From positions 16,343 through 80,342 of the forward strand of contig JAUNGG010000010.1 in the NCBI GenBank assembly GCA_030524635.1: 64,000 nucleotides of DNA, read 5' to 3'. Of this stretch, positions 1 to 8,807 are shown one piece after another. A program made the translations under genes and the position numbers. The notes under the pieces are model-generated. The model made no database searches, had not been told where the DNA came from, and worked only from the letters and a program-made list of their open reading frames with translations. The number at the start of each line of letters is the position of its first letter. Position 1 is the first letter of the stretch. This DNA comes from Lachnospiraceae bacterium. GTDB taxonomy: Bacteria > Bacillota > Clostridia > Lachnospirales > Lachnospiraceae.

Positions 1-453
1 GAAGGCCTGGAGGAAAATGATAGCCAGATGGGTATCGGCCAGTCCCATGGAACGCATCATCATAAACTGAGGCACCATGTAAACCTGCCACGGAACTGCA
101 ATGGTTGCGATGTAAGCTAAGAATAAGGTGTTTTTTCCCTTAAATTCCAGCTTGGCAAAGGCGTAAGCTGCAAAACTGCTGGTTAAAAGCTGTAAAAAGG
201 TTACGATAAAGGTCAGCTTAACTGTGTTCATTACAAACTTTGCCAGCGGGATCTTGTTCCAGATATCCACGTAATTCTGCCATCTTGGGTTTTCCGGAAT
301 CCACTGGATGGGGAAGATAAATACATCCTTATCCAGCTTGAAGGATGCGGACAGCATCCAGGCGAAGGGCACCAGCATCACCAGCGCCAGGGCAATCAAA
401 ACTACATAGAGGATCACCCGCAATGTTCTTGTTTTCGTATTTTGAATCTTCAT
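1..453 (-). CDS. CUT1 sugar ABC transporter permease (MalG-like), 3' end cut off
   Basis: Inner-membrane permease, the second of a pair with the gene just upstream. The N-terminus starts MKIQNTKTR and runs straight into a long hydrophobic segment (about residues 10-33). Next comes the typical early extracytoplasmic part (FKLDKDVFIFPIQWIP, then NPRWQNYVDIW) and further membrane helices, as in MalG-type permeases. The conserved EAA loop would lie beyond the window edge, so only about 150 residues are visible. The start is ATG at 453 with GGAGGGG just upstream. It lies 13 bp after the preceding permease and is surely in one operon with it and the binding protein. The substrate is not readable from the sequence; the neighbouring heparinase-like enzyme suggests an oligosaccharide. 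Family is clear, substrate is inference. Confidence 0.9.
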   Translation of the reverse strand, partial: MKIQNTKTRTLRVILYVVLIALALVMLVPFAWMLSASFKLDKDVFIFPIQWIPENPRWQNYVDIWNKIPLAKFVMNTVKLTFIVTFLQLLTSSFAAYAFAKLEFKGKNTLFLAYIATIAVPWQVYMVPQFMMMRSMGLADTHLAIIFLQAF

Positions 454-466
454 TTACGGCCCCTCC

Positions 467-1540
467 TTAATTTGCGTATTTCTTTTCCCCACGGAACTGG
501 AATAATGTAATCACCAGCACGATAAGGAACAGTACCATAGCCACAGCACTTGCATAACCCAGGTTCCAGTTGCGGAATGCTTCCTCGTAGATATGATATA
601 CCAGCACAATGGCAGATTCATTCAGCACACCGGAGCTTCCTCCTGCCAGCATGTATACAATATCGTATACCTTAAAGCAGTTGATGGTCAGGATAATGGT
701 AACAAAGAAGGTGGTCGGCTGAAGCTGAGGCCAGGTAATGTAGAGGAACCGCTGCCAGGTATTGGCGCCGTCCAGGCTGCAGGCCTCGTAAAGTTCTCCG
801 TTAATGCCCTGAAGGCCGGCCAGATAGATGACCATGTAGTAGCCCATGTTCTTCCACACGGAAAACAGCACCACCGTAAACATCACCCAGTCCTTATCAG
901 CGGACCACTTCGGCAGATTCTTTGCCGATACACCCAGGTTGTAAAGGATCATATTGATCGGACCGCTCTTAGCCGGGGAAAACAGCATGTTCCACACCGC
1001 TGCCACTGCTACCAGGGATGCAACATAGGGGAAGAAGCTGACGGTACGGAAGAAGTTCCGTCCCTTAATCTTCTGATTCAGCAGCACTGCCAGTCCAAGA
1101 GCTGTGACTAATGTCAGCGGAACGGTAGCGATACAGTACACGATGGTGTTCCGCAGGGACGCCATAAAACGCTTGTTTCCAAACATCATTGCAAAGTTAT
1201 CCAGTCCGGCAAACTGCATGGGGTTGTTGCCGTCCCATTTTAAGAACGCCAGAACGAATGCAAACACGACCGGGCCTAAGGTAAAGATTGCAAATCCAAT
1301 AAAGTTGGGGGCGATAAAGGAATATGCCACCAGATCCCGCTTGGTCTGACGGCTGAACCGCTCACCAGTCTTTGCCCTCCGGATCTTATCCCGGGTCTTT
1401 TCGATTTCCTTGCCAAGCTTCAGCTTTTTCTTCGGATCCGTCTCAGCATCTGCCTGCTTCTGCAGCTGGGCAAGCTGCGGCTCTAATACTGCCAGCTTTT
1501 TTGCTGCCTCTGCCGGGTCCGCCATTTTCATATTTCCCAT
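467..1540 (-). CDS. CUT1 sugar ABC transporter permease (MalF-like) with charged N-terminal extension
   Basis: Membrane permease of a carbohydrate ABC importer. It has six hydrophobic segments from about residue 75 to the C-terminus. The cytoplasmic EAA loop is visible near residues 255-275 (YEACSLDGANTWQRF), the site where the ATPase docks. Unusual is a 65-residue N-terminal stretch rich in Lys, Glu, Ala and Gln, predicted helical or coiled coil by its heptad look, ahead of the first helix (LVAYSFIAPNF); most MalF/UgpA-type permeases begin there directly. ATG at 1540 has AAAGG about 10 bases upstream, so the extension appears to be translated. Gene order binding protein, permease, permease is normal for CUT1 systems. 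No ATPase gene is in view; such systems often share a housekeeping MsmK-type ATPase. Confidence 0.9.
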   Translation of the reverse strand: MGNMKMADPAEAAKKLAVLEPQLAQLQKQADAETDPKKKLKLGKEIEKTRDKIRRAKTGERFSRQTKRDLVAYSFIAPNFIGFAIFTLGPVVFAFVLAFLKWDGNNPMQFAGLDNFAMMFGNKRFMASLRNTIVYCIATVPLTLVTALGLAVLLNQKIKGRNFFRTVSFFPYVASLVAVAAVWNMLFSPAKSGPINMILYNLGVSAKNLPKWSADKDWVMFTVVLFSVWKNMGYYMVIYLAGLQGINGELYEACSLDGANTWQRFLYITWPQLQPTTFFVTIILTINCFKVYDIVYMLAGGSSGVLNESAIVLVYHIYEEAFRNWNLGYASAVAMVLFLIVLVITLFQFRGEKKYAN

Positions 1541-1563
1541 AAAACCAGCCTTTCTTGAAAGGA

Positions 1564-1589
1564 GGCAGACGATTGAATCATCGTCTGCC
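1564..1589 (-). other. Intercistronic hairpin after the binding-protein gene
   Basis: A perfect 10-bp inverted repeat (GGCAGACGAT and its complement, 6-base loop) lies between the binding-protein gene and the first permease gene. There is no following T-run, so it is probably an mRNA 3'-end stabiliser or partial attenuator that keeps the binding protein in excess of the permeases, a common arrangement in ABC operons. The role is inference. Confidence 0.55.
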
Positions 1590-1660
1590 CCAGGTTAATG
1601 TTATCTTGGTTGCCATTCATAACTGTTTCATATTCTTACAGCTACTATTGTCATTACTTC

Positions 1661-3022
1661 CTACTGTCCCAGAATTGCAGAAACCTTCTCATTCATATCT
1701 GCAATGCCTTCCTCAACGGTAGAGTTTCCGGTCATGATATTGTCATGAGCCTCGTTTAATACGGTCTCGATCTCAGAGCTCTTGTTGCTTACCGGCATCT
1801 CCAGATACAGGTTTGCAGTCTGCAGAGCCTCTGCGCTGCCCTCGTCCTCCGGGAATCCATCCATAGAGGAGATCATGCCTGCAATGTCATCGGTCATCAG
1901 AGCCGGAATGCTTCCGGTAGAAGCCAGGATCTCAGCACCCTTCTCGCCGCATACAAACTTTACAAACTCCCATGCAGCATCCTTGTGAGGTGCGCTTGCC
2001 GGAATGGACAGAGCGGTGATGGTAGCCAGAGTAGAACCAGGCTCTACGCCCTCTGCATGAGGATATTTCACAATGCCCCAGTTTGCGCAGTCTGTATATT
2101 CACCAGATTTTACCTTCTCGATCATAGTGGAAATAAACCAGGTTCCCATGTTCATCATCGCTACATTGCCCTGGGAGAATGCGCCGGAGTAATGGAGATT
2201 TGAGGTTTTTAAGGTTGCGTAATCCTGGCACACGCCATCCTCCTGCTGAGCCAGAACCATATCGTAGTAAGGCTTTAAGAAGTCATACTTTCCATCCAGA
2301 ATGGTGTTCTTGCCGTCCAAAATACCAAACAGCTGTACTGCACTTCTCCAGGTATGGTAATGAGCGCCGTAAACCTCCTGTCCTGGAGTGTCTACGGTCA
2401 GAGAGCGGGCCAATTCATCATACTGGTCAAAGGTCATGTCGTTGGTTGGGTATGCAACACCGGCTGCGTCAAAAACATCCCTATTATAATATACAACCCA
2501 GAAGTCACTGCGGAAAGGCAGCTCATACAGCTTGCCGTCTACGGTGATCTGGTCAGTCAGGCCCTTAAATGCAGCCAGATCTATGCCATCCTTCTCAATA
2601 TAGCTGTCAAGAGGCTCCAGCACCCCCTTATTTACCAGGGTGGTATAGCCTGGAACATCCTTGATGGTACAGATATCGAAGTCAGAACCGGAGCCGGTCA
2701 ACTGGGTGCCTAAAACCGTCTGATAATCGGAGCTTCCCAGATCTACCATCTCGATCTTGTAATCTGGATTTTCTGCCTCAAATGCCTCAATTAACGGCTT
2801 GTAGTACATAGTCAGATCCTTATCCCAGATCGACCACTTTAAGATGGTCTGTCCCTCTGCTGCTGTTACGGTCTCCTGCGCAGCGGTGGCTGCTTCTGCT
2901 GCCTGGCTCTCTCCGCCAGCCGCTGCAGTCGTCTCCGGAGCAGAGCTGCCCCCGCCGCATGCAGTCAGGCTGCCTGCCATAGCAGCTGCCAGTGCCAGAC
3001 TTACGAAACGTTTTTTCATCAT
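1661..3022 (-). CDS. Carbohydrate ABC transporter substrate-binding lipoprotein
   Basis: Extracytoplasmic solute-binding protein of the family 1 (MalE-like) type, 453 residues. The N-terminus MMKKRFVSLALAAAMAGSL ends in a lipobox (LTAC), so the mature protein would be anchored through Cys22. A low-complexity Ala/Glu/Thr linker of about 35 residues follows, as in clostridial lipoproteins, then the binding-protein body (ILKWSIWDKD, AFEAENPDYKIEMVD, FDQYDELARSLT). It is the first gene of an operon with two permeases. A kinase/AraC-type regulator pair is transcribed divergently, which fits induction by the transported sugar. Ligand unknown; oligosaccharides released by the neighbouring heparinase-like enzyme are a reasonable guess. 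Confidence 0.92.
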   Translation of the reverse strand: MMKKRFVSLALAAAMAGSLTACGGGSSAPETTAAAGGESQAAEAATAAQETVTAAEGQTILKWSIWDKDLTMYYKPLIEAFEAENPDYKIEMVDLGSSDYQTVLGTQLTGSGSDFDICTIKDVPGYTTLVNKGVLEPLDSYIEKDGIDLAAFKGLTDQITVDGKLYELPFRSDFWVVYYNRDVFDAAGVAYPTNDMTFDQYDELARSLTVDTPGQEVYGAHYHTWRSAVQLFGILDGKNTILDGKYDFLKPYYDMVLAQQEDGVCQDYATLKTSNLHYSGAFSQGNVAMMNMGTWFISTMIEKVKSGEYTDCANWGIVKYPHAEGVEPGSTLATITALSIPASAPHKDAAWEFVKFVCGEKGAEILASTGSIPALMTDDIAGMISSMDGFPEDEGSAEALQTANLYLEMPVSNKSSEIETVLNEAHDNIMTGNSTVEEGIADMNEKVSAILGQ

Positions 3023-3077
3023 AACTTATTTCCTCCTTTTTTCCTCTGCTGTCTGTGCAGCTTTTTGTTATGCACCC

Positions 3078-3106
3078 ATTATAAGTAATTTTGATACGGT
3101 TCTGAA
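3078..3106 (-). promoter_or_regulatory. Candidate promoter of the sugar ABC operon
   Basis: A perfect -10 box TATAAT (positions 3078-3083, minus strand) lies 56 bases before the binding-protein start. No good -35 hexamer is seen 17 bases upstream, which fits activator dependence on the AraC-type regulator encoded nearby. Inference from sequence only. Confidence 0.5.
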
Positions 3107-3180
3107 TGGAATATTTACTAAAAAAGATTCATTTTTCCTCCACTTTTCCTGCTATAATTCCAGTTTTACAGCAAAAAGAT

Positions 3181-3210
3181 GTACTTTTTTATGGGAAGCA
3201 GTACTTTTTC
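3181..3210 (+). repeat. Direct repeat GTACTTTTT, 20-bp period, candidate AraC-type operator
   Basis: Two copies of GTACTTTTT begin at 3181 and 3201, exactly two helical turns apart, in the divergent region between the binding-protein gene and the kinase gene. AraC-family activators commonly bind direct repeats spaced about 20-21 bp. The likely binder is the YesN-like regulator encoded at 5200-6813. The repeat is seen; the function is inferred. Confidence 0.4.
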
Positions 3211-3224
3211 ACAATTGTATTCAT

Positions 3225-3253
3225 TTGACAAAACAATTCCTGGATAATATGAT
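3225..3253 (+). promoter_or_regulatory. Sigma-A promoter for the kinase/regulator operon
   Basis: TTGACA (3225-3230), a 17-base spacer and TATGAT (3248-3253) make a near-consensus promoter about 85 bases before the kinase start. It implies constitutive expression of the two-component system, while the divergent transporter promoter is weak and probably activated. Confidence 0.75.
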
Positions 3254-3338
3254 TATTGTAATCAAAATGCAATGATGATTCGAAAAACAACTGCCGAACT
3301 ATAAAAAAGAATCCTGCTGCGCAAGAAAGGGGCGTTTC

Positions 3339-5195
3339 ATGAATAAAACCATCCTTCCAAAGTCCATACGGGGCAAGATCATGCTGTGCACTGCCGCCAC
3401 TACGCTGGCCATCGCAGCGATCACGGTAGCAGTATGCTTTCAGGTGTTCCAGTCCTTTTTAAGAAGAAACCAGATCCAATCTGCAGAGTATAACCTGCAG
3501 GTAGTGTCCAACAATGTTTCTGCCAATCTGGAAAATATCGTAGGCTTTACCAACTGGTGCTGCAGCAATCAGGAGATCAATCATTACCTGCAGGCCTTCC
3601 GCAGCCAGTCCCGGATGCCCTCCATTTCTTCGAAGAATTCTTACCTGCGGGTGATGGCGTTAAGCACCTACGACCGTCTGAAGGAAGAATACCACAACAC
3701 GCACTCCTTTGGCTATATCACCCGGGTGCTGATATCCCCGGCAAACCGCAGAAATTACCTGCAGATCACGGGAAGCTCCGGATCCAACGTTCCGGCTGCT
3801 CCGGATATCCTGTACTCCAGCAGCTTTTTCGGCCCGCTGACTACCGCACCGGATTATCAGTGGATCGGCCTGATCCAGGATCCTCTGATTTCTTATCAGG
3901 AACAGCTGGTGATCCCTATCAGCCGCCCCATCTTCCATCAGCTGAATTCTCAAATGCTTGGCTGGGTCTATCTCTCCATCTCAGATCGAATCCTGCTGGA
4001 TTACCTGGAATCCTTTCCCCTGGAAACTGATGCATCTCTGTACCTGACCATAGGAGAAATTACCTATGAATATCAGAATGGAACCTTTCTGGAAAGCCAG
4101 CTCCCTCACTGGAAACAGCTTCGGGATATCAGCCGCCAGTGCTTTAACCAGGAATCTCATGCCTGCCATATCCAGCTGGAAGATGGAAGCCGCCGGACTC
4201 TTCTGACCTGTCCCCTTGGAAATCATGGGTGGACCATCTCCCATATTCTGTCTGAGCAGGCCTATCAAGCCCAGAGCAAACTGTATCTTGCTATTATCCT
4301 GGGAATCGTCATGAGCATTATCCTGCTGGGACTGGTGCTCTATGCCATGTTAAACCGGCTGATCAACCGACCGGTTCAAAAGCTTTTAGGACATATCAGC
4401 CAGATCTCCCAGGGGGATTTTACCCGGGATCCTTCCATCGAATGGGGGGATGAACTGGGCACCATCGGCCGGGGCATTAACCAGATGTCGGAAAATGTGG
4501 TTACGCTGATGAATAAAAAGGTGGAGGATGAAAAGCAGAAAAAGGATCTGGAATATCAGATCCTCCAGAGCCAAATTAATCCCCACTTCCTGTACAATAC
4601 CTTAAATTCCATCAAGTGGATGGCTACCATCCAGAATGCCACCGGCATTGCCGAGATGACCACAGCACTGGCCCGGCTGATGAAAAGCGTGTCCAAGGGA
4701 ACCTCTGCCCGTATCACCTTAAAGGAGGAGCTGGACCTGGTACACGACTATTTTCTGATCCAGCAGTACCGCTACGGCGGCAGCATCACCATCGATTACC
4801 AGATCAGCCGGAATGAGCTGTATCAATGCCTGATCCACCGCTTCACCCTGCAGCCCATCATTGAAAATGCCCTGTTCCACGGAATCGAACCCAAGGGCTG
4901 CGCCGGACGGATCCTGGTCAAAGCCGAAGATCCCATATGGCCGGATGGCCGACATCTGCTGGTGATCTCTGTCACAGATAATGGGGTGGGCATGAGCGAG
5001 GAAACCATCCAGCAGGTACTGAAGGGCGATGCGCCTCCTACTGCGGACTTTTTCCGCCAGGTAGGCATCAACAATGTAAATAAACGAATCCAATACAACT
5101 TTGGAGAGGCTTATGGAATCACCATTGAAAGCCGTTTAGGAGAATATACCACAATGAAGATCTCGCTGCCCTTTGAGACAGCACAGGGGGAATAA
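3339..5195 (+). CDS. YesM-type sensor histidine kinase
   Basis: Membrane sensor kinase of the His_kinase (LytS/YesM) class, 618 residues. A first membrane helix lies at about 12-36, a large extracytoplasmic sensor region to about 310, and a second helix at about 311-335. A HAMP region (about 336-390) precedes a coiled segment and the phosphoacceptor motif INPHFLYNTLN, with His416. The ATP-binding part shows the N-box (PIIENALFHG) and G1 motif (VTDNGVGM). It phosphorylates the AraC-type response regulator encoded 4 bases downstream. Start ATG at 3339 follows AAAGGGG. Such pairs usually regulate an adjacent carbohydrate ABC transporter, which is present here divergently. Confidence 0.93.
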   Translation: MNKTILPKSIRGKIMLCTAATTLAIAAITVAVCFQVFQSFLRRNQIQSAEYNLQVVSNNVSANLENIVGFTNWCCSNQEINHYLQAFRSQSRMPSISSKNSYLRVMALSTYDRLKEEYHNTHSFGYITRVLISPANRRNYLQITGSSGSNVPAAPDILYSSSFFGPLTTAPDYQWIGLIQDPLISYQEQLVIPISRPIFHQLNSQMLGWVYLSISDRILLDYLESFPLETDASLYLTIGEITYEYQNGTFLESQLPHWKQLRDISRQCFNQESHACHIQLEDGSRRTLLTCPLGNHGWTISHILSEQAYQAQSKLYLAIILGIVMSIILLGLVLYAMLNRLINRPVQKLLGHISQISQGDFTRDPSIEWGDELGTIGRGINQMSENVVTLMNKKVEDEKQKKDLEYQILQSQINPHFLYNTLNSIKWMATIQNATGIAEMTTALARLMKSVSKGTSARITLKEELDLVHDYFLIQQYRYGGSITIDYQISRNELYQCLIHRFTLQPIIENALFHGIEPKGCAGRILVKAEDPIWPDGRHLLVISVTDNGVGMSEETIQQVLKGDAPPTADFFRQVGINNVNKRIQYNFGEAYGITIESRLGEYTTMKISLPFETAQGE

Positions 5196-5199
5196 GATT

Positions 5200-6813
5200 A
5201 TGATAAAATTGTTAATTGTAGACGATGAGCCGCTGGTACAGATCGGCATTAAATCCATGCTGAACTGGGCTGAATTCGGGATCGAGATATGTGGCACTGC
5301 CACCAATGGAGAGGCTGCCCTGCGGTTGATCCGGGAGCAGATGCCGGAGATCGTAATTACCGATATCAAAATGCCGATCATGAACGGTCTGGAGCTGGCA
5401 AAGGCTTCCCGGGAAGAGTTCGGCTCGATTCCGCTGTTTATCGTGCTGACCAGCTTTGAGGAATTCCAGCTGGTAAAGCAGGCCCTTTCCTACCAGGTTC
5501 TGGACTACTTGATCAAGCTGGAGCTGGATGCGGATTCTCTGGCAGAATCCATCCGCAGAGCCCTGGACCGGCTGAAGGAGCTAAAGGCCAGCCAGGCCTA
5601 CCGACTGGCCGGTGATCAGCCTCTGGTGCACAACTACAATGATAAATTTTTCATGCGCCTTCTGTATAATCTCTTTGACAGCCGGGAGCAGTTTGACATC
5701 CAGGTGCGGGACTTAAAGCTGGATTTTTCGGACCGCTGTTACCTGGTATCCCATGGAGAGATCTTAAGTGACACAGCCGCCCAAATGGATGCTGCCAAGC
5801 AGTTAAACCTGTATTCCAGCAGCCTGCAGATGATCCAGGAGATCTTAAGCCGCCACGTTCCCTGCCATGTGATCTCCCTGGACAAGATCCATTTTGCAGT
5901 CATCTACCACTTTAAGACGATGGAGCAATTTGAGCCTATGGTAATACGGGAGGCACTGGAAAATACCTGCTCTATGGTACATAATTATTTCAGCGTATGG
6001 CTGACCATCGGTGTGGGAAATATCGTGGATGATCCCATGAAGATCAGCGGCTCCTACCAGGAAGCACGGCAGGCCTTTAACTTGACCAGCCGGTCAGAGC
6101 CGGTGGTATTTTTCTCCAGGATCAGCCGTGCTAACTGTAAAAGCTCTTTTAATATTGCCCTGTTCCGAACCCCTCTCACCCAGGCATTTGAGGAGTTTGA
6201 CACCGATGTGCTGTATCAGACGCTGACTGAGATCTCCGACTTGTTTGCCGGAAATCCCCAGCGATGCCTGCAGGCGGTGGACGGCGCCTGCAATATCCTC
6301 TACCTGGCCCTCTCCCTGCTTCCCAACGGCGAAGAGACGATACGGGAGATCTTTTCTGCTTATCCGGAAGGATACCGTTCCATCTACAAGATGGAAGATG
6401 TGCTACAGGTGGCCCAGTGGCTGAACACCCTGCGGGACGGCCTTTGTGATGTGCTGAGGAGCAAACGAAAGACCTACAAGGATCATGTGATCGCAGACGT
6501 GCAGAAATATATTAACGGACATATTGAGGACCGGCTGACCTTAAATGAGGTGGCTGCCGTGTTCGGGTTAAGCTCCAATTATCTCAGCGCCCTGTTTAAA
6601 AAGACCTGCGGAATCGGCTTTACAGAGTATATTACTCAAAAGAAGATCTCCAAAGCCAAGGCGCTGCTGATGGAGCAGAACTTAAAGATCTACGAGGTGG
6701 CGGAACAGATGGGATTTGAGAGTGCGTTTTATTTCAGTAAGGTGTTTAAAAAAGTAGAAGGAATCTCACCCCGGGAGTATGTGCAGGGGCACCTGGGAAA
6801 GGGGGAATTTTAA
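5200..6813 (+). CDS. YesN-type response regulator with AraC DNA-binding domain
   Basis: Cytoplasmic transcription regulator, 537 residues. The receiver domain covers about residues 1-120 with acidic pocket Asp8/Asp9, phosphoacceptor Asp55 (VITDIKMP) and Lys in the loop DYLIKLEL. A long middle region of about 300 residues follows, then a two-helix-turn-helix AraC domain at about 435-533 (LNEVAAVFGLSSNYLS, then IYEVAEQMGFESAFYFSKVFKK). The start was set at ATG 5200 because GGGGGAA lies at the right distance; a longer frame begins inside the kinase gene. It is co-transcribed with the kinase and the downstream heparinase-like gene, and probably activates the divergent ABC operon through the GTACTTTTT repeats. 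Confidence 0.93.
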   Translation: MIKLLIVDDEPLVQIGIKSMLNWAEFGIEICGTATNGEAALRLIREQMPEIVITDIKMPIMNGLELAKASREEFGSIPLFIVLTSFEEFQLVKQALSYQVLDYLIKLELDADSLAESIRRALDRLKELKASQAYRLAGDQPLVHNYNDKFFMRLLYNLFDSREQFDIQVRDLKLDFSDRCYLVSHGEILSDTAAQMDAAKQLNLYSSSLQMIQEILSRHVPCHVISLDKIHFAVIYHFKTMEQFEPMVIREALENTCSMVHNYFSVWLTIGVGNIVDDPMKISGSYQEARQAFNLTSRSEPVVFFSRISRANCKSSFNIALFRTPLTQAFEEFDTDVLYQTLTEISDLFAGNPQRCLQAVDGACNILYLALSLLPNGEETIREIFSAYPEGYRSIYKMEDVLQVAQWLNTLRDGLCDVLRSKRKTYKDHVIADVQKYINGHIEDRLTLNEVAAVFGLSSNYLSALFKKTCGIGFTEYITQKKISKAKALLMEQNLKIYEVAEQMGFESAFYFSKVFKKVEGISPREYVQGHLGKGEF

Positions 6814-6814
6814 T

Positions 6815-8725
6815 ATGTTTTCAAAATATTTGCAGCAGTATCCTGCTTCCTTTCATCCGTTCCATCCCTTTGCTTCCATCAAGGAGCGGGATGCCTGGGA
6901 CGGGCTGGATCAGGAGCTTCGTAAGCAGCTTGTAACAGCCGGAGAACGCTTTTTGGAATATGAGTATCCGGTGATCCGAGCAGTGGATTTTCTGGAGTTT
7001 TCCCGGTCGGGAAACCGGGAGCATTATGAGGAGAAGCTGTTTGCTCGTCGGACTGCGCTGAATGCGCTGGTGCTGGCAGAGTGTGTGGAGAACCAGGGGC
7101 GGTTTTTCGATGATATTTTAAATGGAATTTATGCTATCTGTGAGGAATCAGCCTGGCAGCTTCCGGCCCATAATTCTTATATCCGGGATACGCCTCAGCT
7201 TCCGCTGCCGGATGTAACCCGGCCGGTGATCGATCTGTTTCAGGCAGAAACAGGAGCGGTGCTGGCTGTGGTGCATTATCTGCTGCAGCCTGCGCTGGAT
7301 TCCATCAGCCCCGCTGTCTGCGTGATGATCCGGCATGAGCTGGAGGAGCGGATCTTCATTCCTTACCTGAAAGAGCATTTCTGGTGGATGGGAGACGGGC
7401 ACAGTCCGATGAATAACTGGACGGTATGGTGCACCCAGAATGTGCTGATGGCTGCGGCCTGTACGGGACTGTCTGAAGATCAGGAGCGGATGGGACAGAT
7501 CCTTCAGAAGGCCTGCCGGAGCATCGATTATTTTCTGGCAGAATACGGAGAAGACGGGTGCTGTGATGAAGGTGCTCAGTACTACCGCCATGCAGGGCTG
7601 TGCCTGTTTAACTGCCTGGAGATCTTAAACGGAATCACTGCGGATCATTTCGCACCGCTGTATCAGACCGAAAAGGTACGGAATATTGCAGGATATATTG
7701 AAAAGGTTCACGTAGCCGGCCCCTACTATATCAATTTTTCCGACTGTTCTCCAGTCGCCGGAAGGTGCAATGCCCGGGAATTTTTGTTTGGCAAACGGAC
7801 CGGAAATCCTTCGCTGATGGTCCTTGCTGCATCCGATTTTAAGGACAGTGAGGATGCCCTGCTGACTGGAGAGCATAATCTGTTTTACCGGCTCCAGACA
7901 GTGTTTCATTATGAAGAAATGATGACGTTTCAGCCGCCGGAAGTAATAGAAACCGCTTCGGAAAAGAATGGGAAATCCACTTATTATTTCCCCAGTGTGG
8001 GCCTGTTTCTGGCACAAAATGAGCACTATTTTCTGGCCGTTAAAGCTGGAGATAATGATGACAGCCACAATCACAATGATACAGGAAGCTTTACCTTATA
8101 CAAGAACGGAAAGCCCTTTTTCATCGATATCGGCGTGGAAACCTACCAGAAAAAAACCTTCTCCCCCCAGCGCTATGAGATCTGGACCATGCAGTCCCAG
8201 TACCACAATCTGCCCTCCTTTGTAGGATGTGAGAAGGAAGATATTGCTGCCTTTCCTTACGCATATGCCTGCCCCTTTGGGCCATGTGGCGACCCTGATC
8301 TGGTGGGCGTCATGGAACAAAACGGCCCGGAATACGCTGCCAAGGATGTATCCTATACCCTTTCCGGTCCCTGTCCTTCCATCTCCATGGATATTGCCGG
8401 CGCCTATCCAGATACCCGAGTCCGCTCCTACCAGCGGACTGTAACACTGCTGGAAAAGGACGGTGTTCTGGTGGAGGATCACAGCGAGTGCGGCGGACTC
8501 ACTCCTGTGCTGTCCCTGATCACTTATGAAATGCCGACGTGGAATGAGGAAGCTGCCTCTCTTTCGGTAGGCGGCCTGGGAAGCTGCCAGATCCTTGGTG
8601 CTGCTTCTGCCGTGGTAGAGCGGCTCCCCATTACCGATAAGCGGCTTCAGACAGCATGGAAGCATGATGTGTGGAGAACCCTGGTAACCTTTGAGGGAAC
8701 GGAGTTAAGGCTTGCGATTCATTGA
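6815..8725 (+). CDS. Heparinase II/III-family protein (uronate polysaccharide or oligosaccharide lyase)
   Basis: 636 residues with the layout of heparinase II/III lyases: an alpha-helical N-terminal half, then a beta-rich C-terminal half. The C-terminal half has the hallmark HNHNDTGSFTLYKNG and FFIDIGVETY, where His and Asn residues contribute to catalysis and metal binding. A second conserved stretch is WMGDGHSPMNNWTVWC in the helical half, a likely Asn/Tyr/His active-site face. No signal peptide is seen, so it would act in the cytoplasm on imported oligosaccharides. The start is ATG 6815, just after the stop of the regulator gene, with AAAGGGGGAA in front. It is the third gene of the kinase/regulator operon. 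Exact substrate (heparin, chondroitin, alginate-like) cannot be told. Confidence 0.82.
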   Translation: MFSKYLQQYPASFHPFHPFASIKERDAWDGLDQELRKQLVTAGERFLEYEYPVIRAVDFLEFSRSGNREHYEEKLFARRTALNALVLAECVENQGRFFDDILNGIYAICEESAWQLPAHNSYIRDTPQLPLPDVTRPVIDLFQAETGAVLAVVHYLLQPALDSISPAVCVMIRHELEERIFIPYLKEHFWWMGDGHSPMNNWTVWCTQNVLMAAACTGLSEDQERMGQILQKACRSIDYFLAEYGEDGCCDEGAQYYRHAGLCLFNCLEILNGITADHFAPLYQTEKVRNIAGYIEKVHVAGPYYINFSDCSPVAGRCNAREFLFGKRTGNPSLMVLAASDFKDSEDALLTGEHNLFYRLQTVFHYEEMMTFQPPEVIETASEKNGKSTYYFPSVGLFLAQNEHYFLAVKAGDNDDSHNHNDTGSFTLYKNGKPFFIDIGVETYQKKTFSPQRYEIWTMQSQYHNLPSFVGCEKEDIAAFPYAYACPFGPCGDPDLVGVMEQNGPEYAAKDVSYTLSGPCPSISMDIAGAYPDTRVRSYQRTVTLLEKDGVLVEDHSECGGLTPVLSLITYEMPTWNEEAASLSVGGLGSCQILGAASAVVERLPITDKRLQTAWKHDVWRTLVTFEGTELRLAIH

Positions 8726-8753
8726 TCATCTGAAATTCAATAAAAAACAGATA

Positions 8754-8807
8754 GCAGTCCATTGCGTAAATGTTTGTATCATGCTACGCAGCGGACTGCC
8801 TCTTTTT
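8754..8807 (+). terminator. Rho-independent terminator after the heparinase-like gene
   Basis: GCAGTCC at 8754-8760 pairs with GGACTGC at 8793-8799; an inner GCGTA/TACGC pair extends the stem, and CTCTTTTT follows. A shorter T-run on the other strand means it could also stop transcription of the convergent gene ending at 8806. Confidence 0.75.

Noticed and set aside
593..1111. Long plus-strand open frame opposite the MalF-like permease
   Set aside because: Its sequence has no protein-like pattern and is a shadow of the minus-strand gene. The same applies to the many frames opposite trpE, metH, glgB and the tip pilin.
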